In this document: positions 7,834-15,360 of the stretch, one piece after another
Position numbering within the stretch: position 1 is the first letter of the stretch
Layout: every line of letters starts with the position of its first letter
NCBI GenBank assembly: GCA_964513675.1
Contig: CAZEOD010000049.1
Span: 1 to 15,360, forward strand
From: CALFVT01 sp964513675
GTDB lineage: Bacteria; Pseudomonadota; Alphaproteobacteria; Caulobacterales; Maricaulaceae
Direction: 5' to 3'
DNA length: 15,360 nucleotides
Made by a program: the position numbers and the translations under genes
The notes under the pieces: generated by a model
The model's input: the letters and a program-made list of their open reading frames with translations, nothing else
Told to the model about the DNA's origin: nothing
Databases searched by the model: none

Positions 7834-7865
7834 TTGGCTTGAGCGCATTTTGGTGCGCTCGCCAA
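7834..7865 (+). promoter_or_regulatory. Strong hairpin in the rpoB-rpoC spacer
   Basis: TTGGC (7834-7838) pairs with GCCAA (7861-7865) and GAGCGCA (7841-7847) with TGCGCTC (7854-7860), giving 12 bp with a TT bulge and a TTTTGG loop. It starts just after the rpoB stop, and TAACATTTTT follows, so the T-run is displaced by several bases. It may be a processing or stability element, or a leaky terminator, in the 87-nt spacer before rpoC. Confidence 0.5.
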
Positions 7866-7919
7866 TAACATTTTTACGGGAGTGATGGACGCATCCTTCC
7901 ACCTTGAAAGGGAAATAGC

Positions 7920-10900
7920 ATGAACAAAGAGGTCATGAACATTTTCAACCCTGCGGCAGAGGGGCCAACCTTTGACCGCATTCGTATTTCACTCGCGAGC
8001 CCTGAGAAAATTCTCTCTTGGTCATTTGGTGAAATTCGCAAGCCGGAAACCATAAACTACCGGACATTCAAGCCGGAAAAAGACGGCCTGTTCTGTGCGC
8101 GTATTTTTGGCCCTGTCAAAGATTACGAATGTCTTTGCGGCAAATATAAGCGCATGAAATATAAAGGCGTCGTTTGCGAAAAATGCGGCGTTGAAGTCAC
8201 TGTTACCCGCGTTCGCCGTGAGCGTATGGGCCACATCGAATTGGCCGCGCCGGTTGCGCATATCTGGTTCTTGAAGTCTCTGCCTTCACGTATTGCGACT
8301 ATGCTAAATATGACGCTGAAAGAAGTTGAGCGCGTGCTTTACTTTGAGAGCTATATCGTCACAGAGCCCGGCCTGACCTCACTCGGTGAGCGCCAAATTC
8401 TGTCGGAAGAAGAATATCTCGACGCGCAAGCTGAGTTTGGCGAAGATAGCTTCACTGCGGGTATCGGCGCGGAAGCTGTTCGTGAAATGCTGCAAAATCT
8501 TGACCTTGATGTCGAGATTGAGCGCACACGTTTTGACATGAACGAAACCGGATCTGAGCTTAAACTTAAGAAGTTTTCTAAGCGGTTAAAGCTTCTGGAA
8601 GCTTTCAAAACATCTGGCAATAAGCCGGAGTGGATGGTTTTGACAATCGTGCCTGTGATTCCGCCGGAATTACGCCCGCTTGTTCCGCTCGATGGGGGCC
8701 GTTTCGCGACTTCTGATCTGAACGATCTTTATCGCCGCGTGATTAACCGTAATAACCGCCTTAAGCGCCTCATCGAGTTGCGTGCGCCGGATATTATCAT
8801 TCGCAACGAAAAGCGGATGCTACAAGAATCTGTCGATGCCTTATTTGATAATGGCCGCCGCGGACGGGTGATTACAGGGGCGAATAAGCGTCCGCTGAAA
8901 TCTATGTCTGATATGCTTAAAGGGAAACAAGGCCGTTTCCGCCAGAACCTTCTCGGGAAACGGGTTGATTATTCTGGACGGTCTGTGATCGTTGTTGGAC
9001 CTGAGCTGAAGCTGCATGAGTGTGGACTACCGAAGAAAATGGCTTTGGAATTATTTAAGCCCTTTATCTATGCACGGCTTGACGCCAAGGGTTTATCTGG
9101 AACAGTGAAGCAATCGAAGAAACTTGTTGAGAAACAACGTCCCGAAGTTTGGGATATTCTTGACGAAGTTATTCGCGAACATCCGGTTCTGCTGAACCGC
9201 GCGCCGACGCTCCATAGATTGGGTATCCAAGCCTTTGAGCCAAAGNNNNNNNNNNCTGACCGAAGGGAAAGCGATCCAGCTTCACCCGCTTGTGTGTGCG
9301 GCGTTTAATGCCGATTTTGATGGTGACCAAATGGCGGTTCACGTTCCGCTTTCCATCGAAGCTCAGCTTGAAGCTCGCGTTTTAATGATGTCGACGAATA
9401 ACATCTTATCGCCGGCGAACGGCCGCCCGATTATTGTTCCGTCTCAAGATATTGTCCTCGGTCTTTATTACATGTCGCTGATGCGCGATGGTGAAAAAGG
9501 CGAAGGCATGATGTTTGCGAGCATGGCAGAACTTGAAGCTGCGCTTGATAATAAACTTGTCTCTATTCATGCCCGCGTCAAAGGCCGCTTTACGGTGGTC
9601 AATGAAGACGGCACAGAGCATCAGGTTGTTGAAGATACAACGCCCGGACGTTTAAAGCTCGGTGAGTTTTTACCAAAACATCCGCTCGTTTCGCATGACA
9701 TTATCAATAAGACATTGACCAAGAAAGAAATCGGAAAACTGATCGACGTGGTTTATCGCCATGCTGGACAAAAAGCGACCGTGATCTTCTGTGATAAAAT
9801 CATGGGTCTTGGATTTGCCGAAGCCTGTAAAGCGGGTATTTCTTTCGGTAAAGATGACATGGTTATTCCGGCCGAGAAATATACGCTTGTCAATGAAACC
9901 TCTGATCTTGTGGCTGATTTTGAACAGCAATATGCAGATGGCCTGATTACAAAAGGCGAGAAATATAACAAAGTCGTCGATGCGTGGTCAAAATGTACCG
10001 ATAAAGTTGCGGACGCGATGATGAACGAAGCGGGCCGTGAGCGGAAGATGATTAATTCTGTTTTCATGATGGCCGATTCGGGTGCGCGTGGCTCGAAAAA
10101 CCAAATGAAGCAACTCGCGGGTATGCGCGGCTTGATGGCGAAACCATCGGGTGAAATTATTGAAACGCCGATTACAGCAAACTTTAAAGAAGGTTTGACT
10201 GTTATGGATTACTTTAACTCGACCCATGGTGCGCGGAAAGGCTTGGCTGATACGGCGCTGAAAACCGCGAACTCAGGTTACCTAACGCGCCGTCTTGTTG
10301 ACGTTGCGCAAGATTGTATCGTCACAGAACAGGATTGCGGAACAGATCAAGGTATCAATCTTAAGCCTGTTGTTGACGGCGGTGATATTGTTGTCTCTCT
10401 CGGTGAGCGGATGCTTGGACGCGTTATGGCCGAAGACATACATGATCCGCGTACGGGTGATTTACTCTATCCGAAGGCGACTTATGTTGACGAAGATATA
10501 GCGGCAGAAATTGATGCCTCTGGCCTTCAAAATGCACGGATGCGCTCGCCGTTAACCTGCGAAACCCGTTACGGTATTTGCGCAACCTGTTATGGTCGTG
10601 ATCTGGCCCGCGGAACAAAGGTCAATATGGGCGAAGCTGTTGGTGTTATCGCAGCGCAGTCCATTGGTGAGCCGGGTACGCAGCTTACAATGCGGACGTT
10701 CCATATCGGCGGCACAGCCTCTGTTTCGGATAATTCGACGATTGAAAGCTCGAATGAAGGTAAAATCATCTATGTCGAAGGCGATGTTGTTAAAGCCAAA
10801 GGCGGCTTTATCGTCATGAGCCGTAACCTCGCTTTCAATGTTGTTGACGGCGACGGCAAGGAGCTTGAAACGCATAAAGTTGGCTATGGCTCGCGCGTTC

Positions 10901-12114
10901 TTCTTAAAGACGGTGCCAAAGTCACGCGCGGTGATCGCCTTGCTGAATGGGACCCTTATACAATGCCAATTTTGACGGAAGTTGGCGGCGAAGTGAAGCT
11001 TCTCGATATTGTTGACGGTGTATCTGCCCGTGAAGAAACCGATGAAGATACCGGTATTTCGTCTAAGGTGATTGTCGACTGGCGCGCGGCGGCGAAAGCC
11101 GGCGATATTCAGCCTGTTGCTGTCATTCAAGGCGAAGACGGCGAACCGGTAAAGCTCTCTAGCGGTAATATTGCCCGCTACATGCTGGCGGTTGGCGCGA
11201 TTTTATCTGTTGCTGACGGTGATAAAGTGGCTCCGGGTGATGTTCTGGCGCGTATCCCGAAAGGGGGTGCGACGCAGCGTGATATTACCGGTGGTCTTCC
11301 GCGTGTTGCGGAGCTTTTTGAAGCCCGCCGTCCAAAAGATGATGCGGTTATTGCCGATATTGACGGTAAAATTGAATTTACGCGGGATTATAAAAACAAG
11401 CGCAAAATTCAAATTACGCCGGACGGTGAAGATGCATCACCCTCTGAGTTCTTGATCCCCAAAGGTAAGCATATGCTCGTCCAAGATGGGGACCGCGTGA
11501 AGAAGGGTGACTATCTTCTGGATGGTAACCCCGCGCCGCATGATATTTTGGCGATTATGGGTATTGAGGCTTTGGCCGAATATCTCGTTGATGAAGTCCA
11601 AGGCGTTTATCGTCTACAGGGCGTTCCAATTAACGATAAACATATCGAAGTGATCGTGCGTCAAATGCTGCAAAAGGTCGAGGTGACATCTTCTGGTGAC
11701 ACGCATCTGCTTAGAAATGAGCAAATGGACCGTATTGAATTTGAAAAAATCAATGAAGCTTTGCTCGCGGATAATAAAAATGCCGCGCCGGCGATTGGTA
11801 AGCCTGTTCTGTTGGGTATCACCAAAGCCTCGCTGCAAACGCGCTCCTTCATCTCAGCGGCGTCTTTCCAAGAGACAACCCGCGTTCTCACCGAGGCCTC
11901 TGTCCATGGTAAAGAAGATATGCTCGAAGGGTTGAAAGAAAACGTAATCGTTGGACGTCTTATTCCGGCAGGTACGGGCGGCAATTTACGCCGGTATCAA
12001 AAACTTGCGAATGAGCGCGACGAAAAGCTTCTCGAAGAACGCCGTCAGGCATCGCCGCAACTCGAAGAGTTTCCAGCCGAGATCGAAGATAATAGCGGCG
12101 GCAGTGCAGCTTAA
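7920..12114 (+). CDS. rpoC: RNA polymerase subunit beta-prime, interrupted by an N run
   Basis: Beta-prime carries the catalytic Mg-binding loop of RNA polymerase. ATG 7920 is preceded by AAAGGGA. Removing the 10 Ns at 9246-9255 merges two frames into one 1394-residue protein of normal length. In that numbering the N-terminal zinc site is C71, C73, C86, C89. The catalytic NADFDGDQM loop has D462, D464 and D466, two off from E. coli. The second zinc site is C803, C877, C884, C887. The bridge-helix/trigger-loop region GEAVGVIAAQSIGEPGTQLTMRTFHIGG starts near residue 900. Reading across the closed gap gives AFEP-K-LTEGKAIQLHPLVC, colinear with the family. The C-terminus is short and acidic. A strong terminator follows, so rpoC ends the rpoBC unit. 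Confidence 0.96.
9246..9255. other. Assembly gap of 10 Ns inside rpoC
   Basis: Ten ambiguous bases lie between the codons for AFEPK and LTEGK of RpoC. Ten is not a multiple of three, so the run itself creates the apparent frame change. The flanking protein sequence is already complete for this conserved region when the run is deleted. It is therefore most likely a scaffold spacer of arbitrary size between abutting contigs. The AAG just before it (Lys) may include unreliable contig-end bases. Confidence 0.95.
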
Positions 12115-12138
12115 TCAGCTCGCTGATATAAGAATTAT

Positions 12139-12166
12139 AAACCGTCCCTCTGGGGACGGTTTTTTT
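12139..12166 (+). terminator. Rho-independent terminator after rpoC
   Basis: ACCGTCCC (12141-12148) pairs with GGGACGGT (12153-12160) around a TCTG loop, followed by a run of Ts to 12166. Two As before the stem can extend it. This is a textbook intrinsic terminator 25 nt after the rpoC stop, so the next gene needs its own promoter. Confidence 0.92.
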
Positions 12167-12201
12167 ATGGCTATTACATAGAGTGCCAAGGCAAGATTAG
12201 A

Positions 12202-12231
12202 TTCACCTTGTTAAATTTATAGGCATATAGT
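12202..12231 (+). promoter_or_regulatory. Weak promoter candidate for the lipoprotein gene
   Basis: TTCACC (12202-12207) and TATAGT (12226-12231) are separated by 18 nt, in an AT-rich stretch downstream of the rpoC terminator. The -35 match is poor. It is the best sigma-70-like pair I see before the gene, which must have a promoter somewhere in 12167-12383. Confidence 0.25.
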
Positions 12232-12301
12232 CCGCTATCAGTTTATCTCTCTGCGAAGTGACTAACATTAAACCTCAGGCGCTCATCCCACAGAATTTTG
12301 A

Positions 12302-12378
12302 GGGCCTGTGAAAACATGTGTTTAGCTTTTTACGCCAAGCTGCGTTAAATCTAAGGCGAGATAACATTGCACAGGCCC
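12302..12378 (+). repeat. Long-range inverted repeat in the lipoprotein 5' leader
   Basis: GGGCCTGTG (12302-12310) is an exact 9-base complement of CACAGGCCC (12370-12378), with 59 nt between the arms. The right arm ends 5 nt before the ATG at 12384 and contains the only Shine-Dalgarno-like bases (CAGG). Smaller helices lie inside (AAACA/TGTTT, AGCTT/AAGCT). If formed in RNA the structure would hide the ribosome-binding region. Confidence 0.4.
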
Positions 12379-12383
12379 ATGTC

Positions 12384-13814
12384 ATGATTTCACGCCTATT
12401 CTATTTATTATATTTTGGCCTTACGGCGCTGCTTGTCACGGCCTGCGCGAATGGGCCGAGCCAGCGTAATACCTTAAAACAAAGCTATGACCGCGCGGCA
12501 CAATATCACTCGCCGGACAGAAACCCTGTCATTGTTATTCCGGGTATTCTTGGCAGCCGCCTTATTGATAATGAAACGGGGCAAACCGTATGGGGGGCTT
12601 TTCGCGGTGAATATGCCAATCCTAATACAGATGAGGGACTTCGGTTGATTACCTTGCCTATAGCGGAAGATGATTCCGTATCAAATCAAGTCAGGCCCGA
12701 CGGCGTTTTAGAATCGCTTGAATTAAATATAGCCGGTATTCCGCTAGAGATTCAGGCTTACAGTGGGATATTAACAACATTAGGAGCCGGAGGCTATCGC
12801 GACGAGAGCCTTGGGCTGAACTCCATTGATTACGGCACAGACCATTATACATGTTTTCAGTTTGATTATGATTGGCGGCGCGATATTTCTTATAATGCCA
12901 AACGCCTGAAAGCCTTTATTGATGCCCGCCGCCGCGACGTGCAGCGTCAATATGAAATCGAATATGGCCTTAAACAGGCGCCGGTAAAATTTGATATTGT
13001 TGCGCATTCTATGGGCGCCTTATTAACGCGGTATTTTCTGCGATACGGCGGCGAGGAGCTACCGGATAATGGTGATGTACCGGCCGTGACGTGGCGGGGC
13101 GCCGCAGATGTTGAGCGCGCCGTTCTCGTCGCTCCGCCCAATGCAGGATCGCTTGAGGCTTTCGACCAATTGGTCAATGGGTTTCGTAAGGGCGGGCCGT
13201 TTATTCCGCGTTATGCGCCCGCTGTGCTGGGCACATTTCCGTCTGTTTATCAATTATTGCCACGACCTCGACATCGCCCTGTCCTTGTGGATGGCGACAT
13301 AGATCGCCCGATTGGCGATATTTATGATGTTAATCTTTGGGAGCAACAGGGGTGGGGCTTAAGCGGGCGCGATGAGAAAACACAGAAAATCTTAGCCACG
13401 CTCTTGCCGGAAGTGAAAACCGCGGATAAGCGGCAAAAGCTTGCCGTTGAATATCAAGCACGCGCCCTAAAACGTGCAAAACAATTTCACCATGCCCTTG
13501 ACCAAACGGCTGTGACGCCAGAGGGGCTAGATTTATTCTTGGTTGCAGGCGACGCCATCGACACAGCAGAATATGTAAGCGTTAATAGCGCGGATGGTGA
13601 CATATCCGTTATCGGCACAGCGCCAGGCGATAATGTTGTGCTGCGCTCAAGCGCGTTATTAGATGAACGGGTTGGCGGTGAGTGGTCGCCAAGACTTCAA
13701 ACCCCGATTGATTGGTCATCCGTTTTATTTCTATCGGGTAAGCACCGAAACTTAACGGCGAACTCTGTCTTTGAAGATAATGTTCTTTATTGGCTTTTAG
13801 AAGATCCGCGCTAG
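12384..13814 (+). CDS. LCAT-like alpha/beta-hydrolase lipoprotein (putative lipase or acyltransferase)
   Basis: The 476-residue product starts with a lipoprotein signal. MISR is followed by a hydrophobic stretch and lipobox VTAC with Cys21; Ala at +2 suggests outer-membrane rather than inner-membrane retention by the E. coli rule. This signal fixes the ATG at 12384 over an in-frame GTG at 12318 that would add 22 residues. The body resembles the lecithin:cholesterol acyltransferase group of alpha/beta hydrolases. Oxyanion-type PGILGSRL begins at residue 53, the nucleophile elbow AHSMG has Ser209, PGDNVVLRSSAL gives a candidate acid Asp416, and KHRNL gives His454 before a C-terminal helix. A Ser-Asp-His triad and ester or phospholipid substrates are therefore likely, but the exact substrate, and hydrolase versus transferase activity, cannot be told. 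It is a single gene behind the rpoC terminator and is not an expected member of this cluster. I do not recognise a named homologue. Confidence 0.8.
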   Translation: MISRLFYLLYFGLTALLVTACANGPSQRNTLKQSYDRAAQYHSPDRNPVIVIPGILGSRLIDNETGQTVWGAFRGEYANPNTDEGLRLITLPIAEDDSVSNQVRPDGVLESLELNIAGIPLEIQAYSGILTTLGAGGYRDESLGLNSIDYGTDHYTCFQFDYDWRRDISYNAKRLKAFIDARRRDVQRQYEIEYGLKQAPVKFDIVAHSMGALLTRYFLRYGGEELPDNGDVPAVTWRGAADVERAVLVAPPNAGSLEAFDQLVNGFRKGGPFIPRYAPAVLGTFPSVYQLLPRPRHRPVLVDGDIDRPIGDIYDVNLWEQQGWGLSGRDEKTQKILATLLPEVKTADKRQKLAVEYQARALKRAKQFHHALDQTAVTPEGLDLFLVAGDAIDTAEYVSVNSADGDISVIGTAPGDNVVLRSSALLDERVGGEWSPRLQTPIDWSSVLFLSGKHRNLTANSVFEDNVLYWLLEDPR

Positions 13815-14010
13815 CCTGAAATAGAATCGCATTTAGCTTTATCATCATAATAGAGCCGTGAGCGCTCAAATGTGGCGAAATCTTCGCGCGCGCAGCGCTA
13901 GATTGCCAGCGAAAAGCAGCTATGGCCATAATATCTGATCGAAAAATCAAACTCCGATAAACGGCAGGGCGGCGCGCGGGATATTCCCGCGAAAAAACCA
14001 CATTCCCCTG
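13815..14010. other. Gene-free spacer upstream of the str promoter
   Basis: No credible gene on either strand and no clear terminator for the preceding lipoprotein gene. It contains a small GCGAA-ATC-TTCGC hairpin near 13873-13886, a perfect 10-bp palindrome TATGGCCATA at 13921-13930, and the 7-3-7 inverted repeat described separately. The part after 14010 holds the promoter and leader of rpsL. Confidence 0.5.
13975..13991. repeat. Perfect inverted repeat upstream of the rpsL promoter
   Basis: CGCGGGA (13975-13981) and TCCCGCG (13985-13991) form a perfect 7-bp dyad with a TAT centre, followed by AAAAAA. The dyad ends about 20 nt before the -35 hexamer. It lacks a T-run on either strand in the right position, so it is not a terminator. 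A regulator-binding site or an upstream A-tract element is possible. Confidence 0.4.
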
Positions 14011-14039
14011 TTGACGTTGGCGATTCTCGCGTGTAGGTA
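14011..14039 (+). promoter_or_regulatory. Sigma-70-type promoter for rpsL-rpsG-fusA
   Basis: TTGACG (14011-14016) is a near-consensus -35 followed by exactly 17 nt and TAGGTA (14034-14039) as -10. It is the strongest promoter-like pair in the window and is placed about 195 nt before rpsL, after the lipoprotein gene. Transcription would start near 14046 and give a long leader. Confidence 0.65.
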
Positions 14040-14045
14040 CCGCGC

Positions 14046-14232
14046 ACGCTGATGAAGATGCTGTCCCGAGGTTGCTCTGGAAACCTTCTTTAAGGTGTAA
14101 AGTAAGGAATTTTGACCGCCTTAAAGCGCTCATATTGAGAGCTATATCGCGGTTTTGTTGCAGGTGACCTATCTCTTTAAAGAGTAAAGGGGCGGCTCAC
14201 GTGCTTTTTGTGCAGGAAATAAGGTCAAACTT
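14046..14232 (+). promoter_or_regulatory. Structured leader of the rpsL operon
   Basis: The predicted leader of about 187 nt has overlapping pairings. AGGTT (14069-14073) can pair with AACCT (14082-14086), or ACCTT (14083-14087) with AAGGT (14092-14096), and these exclude each other. A later hairpin, ACCGC/GCGGT (14115-14119 with 14149-14153) with an inner AGC-CTC/GAG-GCT helix, runs into TTTT-G-TT and looks terminator-like. A 12-bp palindrome CTCTTTAAAGAG lies at 14173-14184. AAGG at about 14221 is the rpsL ribosome-binding site. The pattern could be an attenuator; no known family is recognised. Confidence 0.4.
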
Positions 14233-14604
14233 ATGCCAACGATTCAGCAGTTGATCCGGAAGCCCCGGCAGGACAAGCGCAAGCGGAATAAGGTTCCGGC
14301 TTTAGAGGCTTGTCCGCAAAAACGCGGCGTATGTACGCGCGTTTATACAACGACACCGAAAAAACCAAACTCAGCCCTTCGTAAAGTGGCGAAAGTTCGC
14401 CTGACGAATGGTTTTGAGGTTTTGTCTTATATCCCAGGTGAGGGTCATAACCTTCAGGAGCATAGTGTTGTTCTTATTCGCGGTGGCCGTGTAAAAGATT
14501 TGCCGGGTGTTCGTTATCACGTTCTTCGCGGCGTATTGGACACGCAGGGTGTTAAAGATCGTAAGCAACGTCGTTCGAAATACGGCGCTAAGCGTCCTAA
14601 GTAA
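14233..14604 (+). CDS. rpsL: 30S ribosomal protein S12
   Basis: S12 lies at the decoding centre and affects translational accuracy and streptomycin response. The 123-residue protein has the expected length and the hallmark segments PQKRGVCTRVYTTTPKKPNSALRKVAKVRL (about residues 28-57) and GGRVKDLPGVRYHVLRG (84-100). Lys43 and Lys88, the sites where streptomycin-resistance substitutions usually fall, are the ordinary lysines, so no resistance allele is seen. Asp89 is the usual methylthiolation site. The ATG at 14233 follows AAGG at a normal spacing. rpsG starts 12 nt after the stop, marking the str operon rpsL-rpsG-fusA. Confidence 0.98.
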   Translation: MPTIQQLIRKPRQDKRKRNKVPALEACPQKRGVCTRVYTTTPKKPNSALRKVAKVRLTNGFEVLSYIPGEGHNLQEHSVVLIRGGRVKDLPGVRYHVLRGVLDTQGVKDRKQRRSKYGAKRPK

Positions 14605-14616
14605 GGGTAGAGTAAG

Positions 14617-15087
14617 ATGTCACGTCGTCACCGCGCTGAAAAACGGGAAATTCTCCCGGATGCAAAATATAAAGACTTGGTTCTAGCTAAGTTTATGAAC
14701 GCTATCATGCTTGATGGTAAAAAATCTGTCGCTGAGCGGATCGTTTACGGCGCGCTTGAGATTGTCGAGGGTAAAGCCAAGACTGAGCCAACACGGGTTT
14801 TCCATGATGCGCTCGAAAATATTAAGCCTGCTGTCGAGGTTCGGTCTCGCCGCGTGGGCGGTGCAACTTATCAGGTCCCTGTTGAGGTTCGTCCGGAGCG
14901 CCGTCAGGCACTCGCGATTCGTTGGCTTGTCTCTGCGAGCCGTGGCCGCAATGAAAACACAATGCGTGAGCGTCTTGCTGCTGAATTGCTTGATGCTTCA
15001 AATAATCGCGGCTCTGCTGTTAAGAAGCGCGAAGACACTCATAAAATGGCCGAAGCTAACCGGGCCTTTTCCCACTACCGTTGGTAG
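14617..15087 (+). CDS. rpsG: 30S ribosomal protein S7
   Basis: S7 nucleates assembly of the 30S head by binding the 3' domain of 16S rRNA and contacts the E-site tRNA region. The 156-residue product starts MSRRHRAEKREILPDAKY. It contains the conserved KFMNAIMLDGKKSVAERIVYGAL and VRSRRVGGATYQVPVEVRPERRQALAIRWL segments, and ends KMAEANRAFSHYRW, the short tail common in this group. AAGGGTAG within the 12-nt spacer serves as ribosome-binding site. In E. coli S7 regulates its operon from the rpsL-rpsG spacer. That spacer is only 12 nt here, so the same site cannot exist. Confidence 0.98.
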   Translation: MSRRHRAEKREILPDAKYKDLVLAKFMNAIMLDGKKSVAERIVYGALEIVEGKAKTEPTRVFHDALENIKPAVEVRSRRVGGATYQVPVEVRPERRQALAIRWLVSASRGRNENTMRERLAAELLDASNNRGSAVKKREDTHKMAEANRAFSHYRW

Positions 15088-15108
15088 ATCGAAAGTAGAG
15101 AAAAGATC

Positions 15109-15360
15109 ATGGCACGCGAATACGAACTTAAAGATTACCGTAATTTTGGCATTATGGCGCATATTGATGCGGGTAAGACAACCTGCACAGAGCGCATCCT
15201 TTATTATACGGGTAAGAACCATAAAATTGCTGAAGTTCATGATGGCGCGGCCACAATGGACTGGATGGAGCAGGAGCAAGAGCGCGGTATTACAATTACC
15301 TCTGCTGCGACGACCTGTTTCTGGGCTGGCAAACGCCTAAATATTATTGACACACCGGGT
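15109..15360 (+). CDS. fusA: Elongation factor G, N-terminal part (truncated by window end)
   Basis: EF-G is the GTPase that drives translocation after peptide bond formation and also splits ribosomes with RRF. Only the first 84 codons are present. MAREYELKDYRNFGIMAHIDAGKTT shows the P-loop at residues 17-25. The switch I G2 motif ERGITITSAATT lies at 58-69 with Thr62, and the G3 DTPG begins at 81, right at the edge. Trp52 within TMDWMEQEQERG is family-typical. The start is ATG 15109, 21 nt after the rpsG stop, with a weak AGAG-type ribosome-binding site. The gene continues outside the window. Confidence 0.97.
   Translation, partial: MAREYELKDYRNFGIMAHIDAGKTTCTERILYYTGKNHKIAEVHDGAATMDWMEQEQERGITITSAATTCFWAGKRLNIIDTPG

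Noticed and set aside
10552..11130. 192-codon minus-strand open frame inside rpoC
   Set aside because: It is entirely antisense to conserved RpoC coding sequence and arises from codon bias; no family resemblance.
9235..12114. Split rpoC as two genes
   Set aside because: The frame change is produced by the 10 Ns themselves; removing them restores a single normal-length gene.
13609..14133. 174-codon minus-strand open frame over the end of the lipoprotein gene and the str promoter
   Set aside because: It is antisense to a well-supported gene and to the rpsL promoter, has no recognisable domain and has low-complexity composition typical of shadow frames.
14711..15340. 209-codon plus-strand frame spanning rpsG and fusA
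   Set aside because: It is an out-of-frame reading through two certain genes, rich in Leu/Arg/Ser as expected for a shifted frame.
1..15360. CRISPR array, insertion sequence, prophage or defence island
   Set aside because: No spaced direct repeats, transposase, integrase, attachment-site pair or defence-type gene is visible. Apart from the lipoprotein gene the window is conserved housekeeping sequence.

Overview
This window is a core informational gene cluster of an alphaproteobacterium. The order is tuf (3' end) - tRNA-Trp - secE - nusG - rplK - rplA - rplJ - rplL - rpoB - rpoC - [one lipase-like lipoprotein gene] - rpsL - rpsG - fusA (5' end), all on the + strand. The tuf-trnW-secE linkage, the RpoB and RpoC sequence style, and a str operon following rpoC all point to Alphaproteobacteria. 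Base composition looks moderate rather than GC-rich (not computed). The sequence does not let me name a genus.

Layout. 1-56 is the last codons of EF-Tu, then a weak hairpin and tRNA-Trp(CCA) at 108-183. secE and nusG follow closely. A structured leader of about 155 nt precedes rplK-rplA and holds a candidate L1-binding site. A 288-nt spacer before rplJ-rplL looks like an L10(L12)4-type autoregulatory leader. A strong hairpin with a T-run after rplL is the expected partial terminator between ribosomal protein genes and rpoB-rpoC. rpoC ends at a textbook Rho-independent terminator (12139-12166). An independent gene for a 476-residue LCAT-like alpha/beta-hydrolase lipoprotein follows. Then comes a 418-nt gene-free stretch containing a good promoter candidate and a long structured leader for rpsL-rpsG-fusA.

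The products work together in gene expression. SecE anchors the Sec translocon, NusG couples RNA polymerase to ribosomes or Rho, L11/L1/L10/L12 form the ribosomal stalks that recruit translation GTPases, RpoB/RpoC form the RNA polymerase core, S12/S7 belong to the 30S decoding region and head, and EF-Tu/EF-G are the elongation GTPases that act on those stalks.

Two sequence defects stand out, and both look like assembly problems rather than biology. rpoB is frameshifted at 6524-6530, where a universally conserved motif is missing about 20 nt; the sequence fits collapse between two six-base repeats. rpoC contains 10 Ns (9246-9255), and removing exactly those 10 bases gives one uninterrupted frame of 1394 codons, so the true gap is probably zero. 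I found no CRISPR array, insertion sequence, phage gene or defence system. The least ordinary gene is the lipase-like lipoprotein between rpoC and rpsL. The most interesting non-coding parts are the leaders of rplK, of the lipoprotein gene and of rpsL.
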